Shown here piece by piece: positions 63,477 to 64,000 of a DNA stretch of 64,000 bases (positions are counted from its first letter, which is position 1; the number at the start of each line of letters is the position of its first letter). The DNA lies in contig CAVZTF010000003.1 of assembly GCA_963778185.1 (NCBI GenBank), forward strand, positions 186,001 through 250,000, given 5' to 3'. The translations under genes were made by a program, and so were the position numbers. Below the pieces are notes generated by a model. That model searched no databases. It was given only the letters and a program-made list of their open reading frames with translations, and was not told the DNA's origin. This DNA is from RPQJ01 sp963778185. Lineage in GTDB: Bacteria > Pseudomonadota > Gammaproteobacteria > Steroidobacterales > Steroidobacteraceae.

Positions 63477-64000
63477 TCAGCCGATCTGCAGCGAATCGAC
63501 GCGCGTCGCCGTCGCGAGGTGTGCGACGACACCTTGGCCGAGCGCCAGGGTGTGCAGGAAGAATTCCCGGCCGCCGAGCCGCGCGCAACCTGCATCGAGT
63601 TCGAGTGCGACCCCGCGCACGTGACGCAAGCCGAGTCCGGCGGCCTTCAATACCGCCTCCGTCGCCGTCCAGCGCACGAGCCGCTCGCGCTCGAGGGGGT
63701 CTCGCGCGGCCTCTGGCGCGAGGTCCTCGACGTCGATGCCGACTTCGCAATCGCGGCTCAACGCGACCGCGACCCGGCGCGGCGTGTGCGAGATGCTGAA
63801 GTGACCGGCGCCGTCGCAATGTGGCTTGCCGCCCTGCGGGAAACGCAGTGTGTCAGCGCCCACCGGGTGGCCGAGCAGCTCCGCGAGTCCGTCGAGCACG
63901 AGGCGCAGCCCGGCGAGGCTCGCGCTGCGCGATTGCGCGTCGCGCTCCTCCAGCTCGTGCCGCCGCGCGTAGGGCAGCCGTTGCATGAGCGCCGGTTCGA
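63477..64000 (-). CDS. 4'-phosphopantetheinyl transferase, N-terminus possibly beyond window
   Basis: Sfp-superfamily enzyme that attaches phosphopantetheine to carrier proteins. In the visible part (169 aa from the ATG at 63986) there are GGKPHCDGAGHFSISHTPRR, VGIDVEDL (metal-binding Asp/Glu) and RWTATEAVLKAAGLGL. The usual WxxKE is WTATE, so the first Lys is Thr, while the second Lys is kept. The reading frame is open to the window end, so the true start may lie further right. Similar forms occur in aryl-polyene and fatty-acid-like clusters. Confidence 0.85.
   Translation of the reverse strand, partial: EPALMQRLPYARRHELEERDAQSRSASLAGLRLVLDGLAELLGHPVGADTLRFPQGGKPHCDGAGHFSISHTPRRVAVALSRDCEVGIDVEDLAPEAARDPLERERLVRWTATEAVLKAAGLGLRHVRGVALELDAGCARLGGREFFLHTLALGQGVVAHLATATRVDSLQIG

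Overview
The window reads as ordinary, densely packed chromosome of a GC-rich gammaproteobacterium. The evidence is gene content and order: pepA-holC-valS, a complete rnfABCDGE run followed by nth, hda with a DUF2066 gene divergent from purM-purN, wrbA next to a DUF2069 gene, and pyrC-rnt-grxD. I cannot name a genus. No rRNA, tRNA, insertion sequence, phage or CRISPR array was seen. Many starts are GTG or TTG, and many neighbours overlap by 4 bases (ATGA/GTGA), so most genes lie in operons.

0-10 kb (+): pepA, holC, a small unknown gene, valS, then moxR, a DUF58 gene and a TgpA-like transglutaminase gene (a membrane/cell-envelope trio), an acyl-CoA-binding protein and an MtfA-like peptidase. 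10.3-13.5 kb (+): a three-gene cassette of an exported transglutaminase-like protein and two unrecognised membrane proteins. 13.5-18.9 kb (-): pssA, a family-4 uracil-DNA glycosylase, rimI, prfC, a UMF1-type MFS transporter and an exported acyl-carrier-like protein that has lost its phosphopantetheine serine. 19-23 kb: proS, a lytic transglycosylase (+), acylphosphatase and a lipoprotein (-), wrbA and DUF2069 (+). 23-29.6 kb: hda, a CDP-alcohol phosphatidyltransferase and DUF2066 (-) divergent from purM, purN and DUF3108 (+); then dcd and apbC (-).

29.8-34.4 kb (+): a HEAT-repeat Ser/Thr kinase in one operon with two PilT-type ATPases. 34.5-42.5 kb (+): metG, rnfABCDGE, nth, DUF1841. 42.6-44.2 kb (+): a MNIO (DUF692, BufB-like) enzyme with its DUF2063 (BufC-like) partner but no recognisable peptide substrate. 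44.2-50.8 kb (-): aceE, aceF, a lipoyl-domain-bearing lpdA and a sulfotransferase. 50.9-56.3 kb: a second M17 aminopeptidase, pyrC, rnt (+), grxD and DUF1289 (-), a stand-alone PuuD-type membrane domain and nadC (+). 56.3-56.6 kb is a gene-free stretch with a perfect 24-base inverted repeat. 56.6-62 kb (-): a GAF/PAS/GGDEF/EAL protein, an ArnT-like glycosyltransferase and a GT2 glycosyltransferase. 62-64 kb: a CDF transporter core fused to a DUF374 acyltransferase (+), and a 4'-phosphopantetheinyl transferase (-) that runs to the window edge.

The best candidates for undescribed biology are the exported Ser-to-Asp ACP-like protein, the transglutaminase-like membrane cassette, the HEAT-kinase/PilT/PilT operon, the substrate-less MNIO pair and the CDF-DUF374 fusion.
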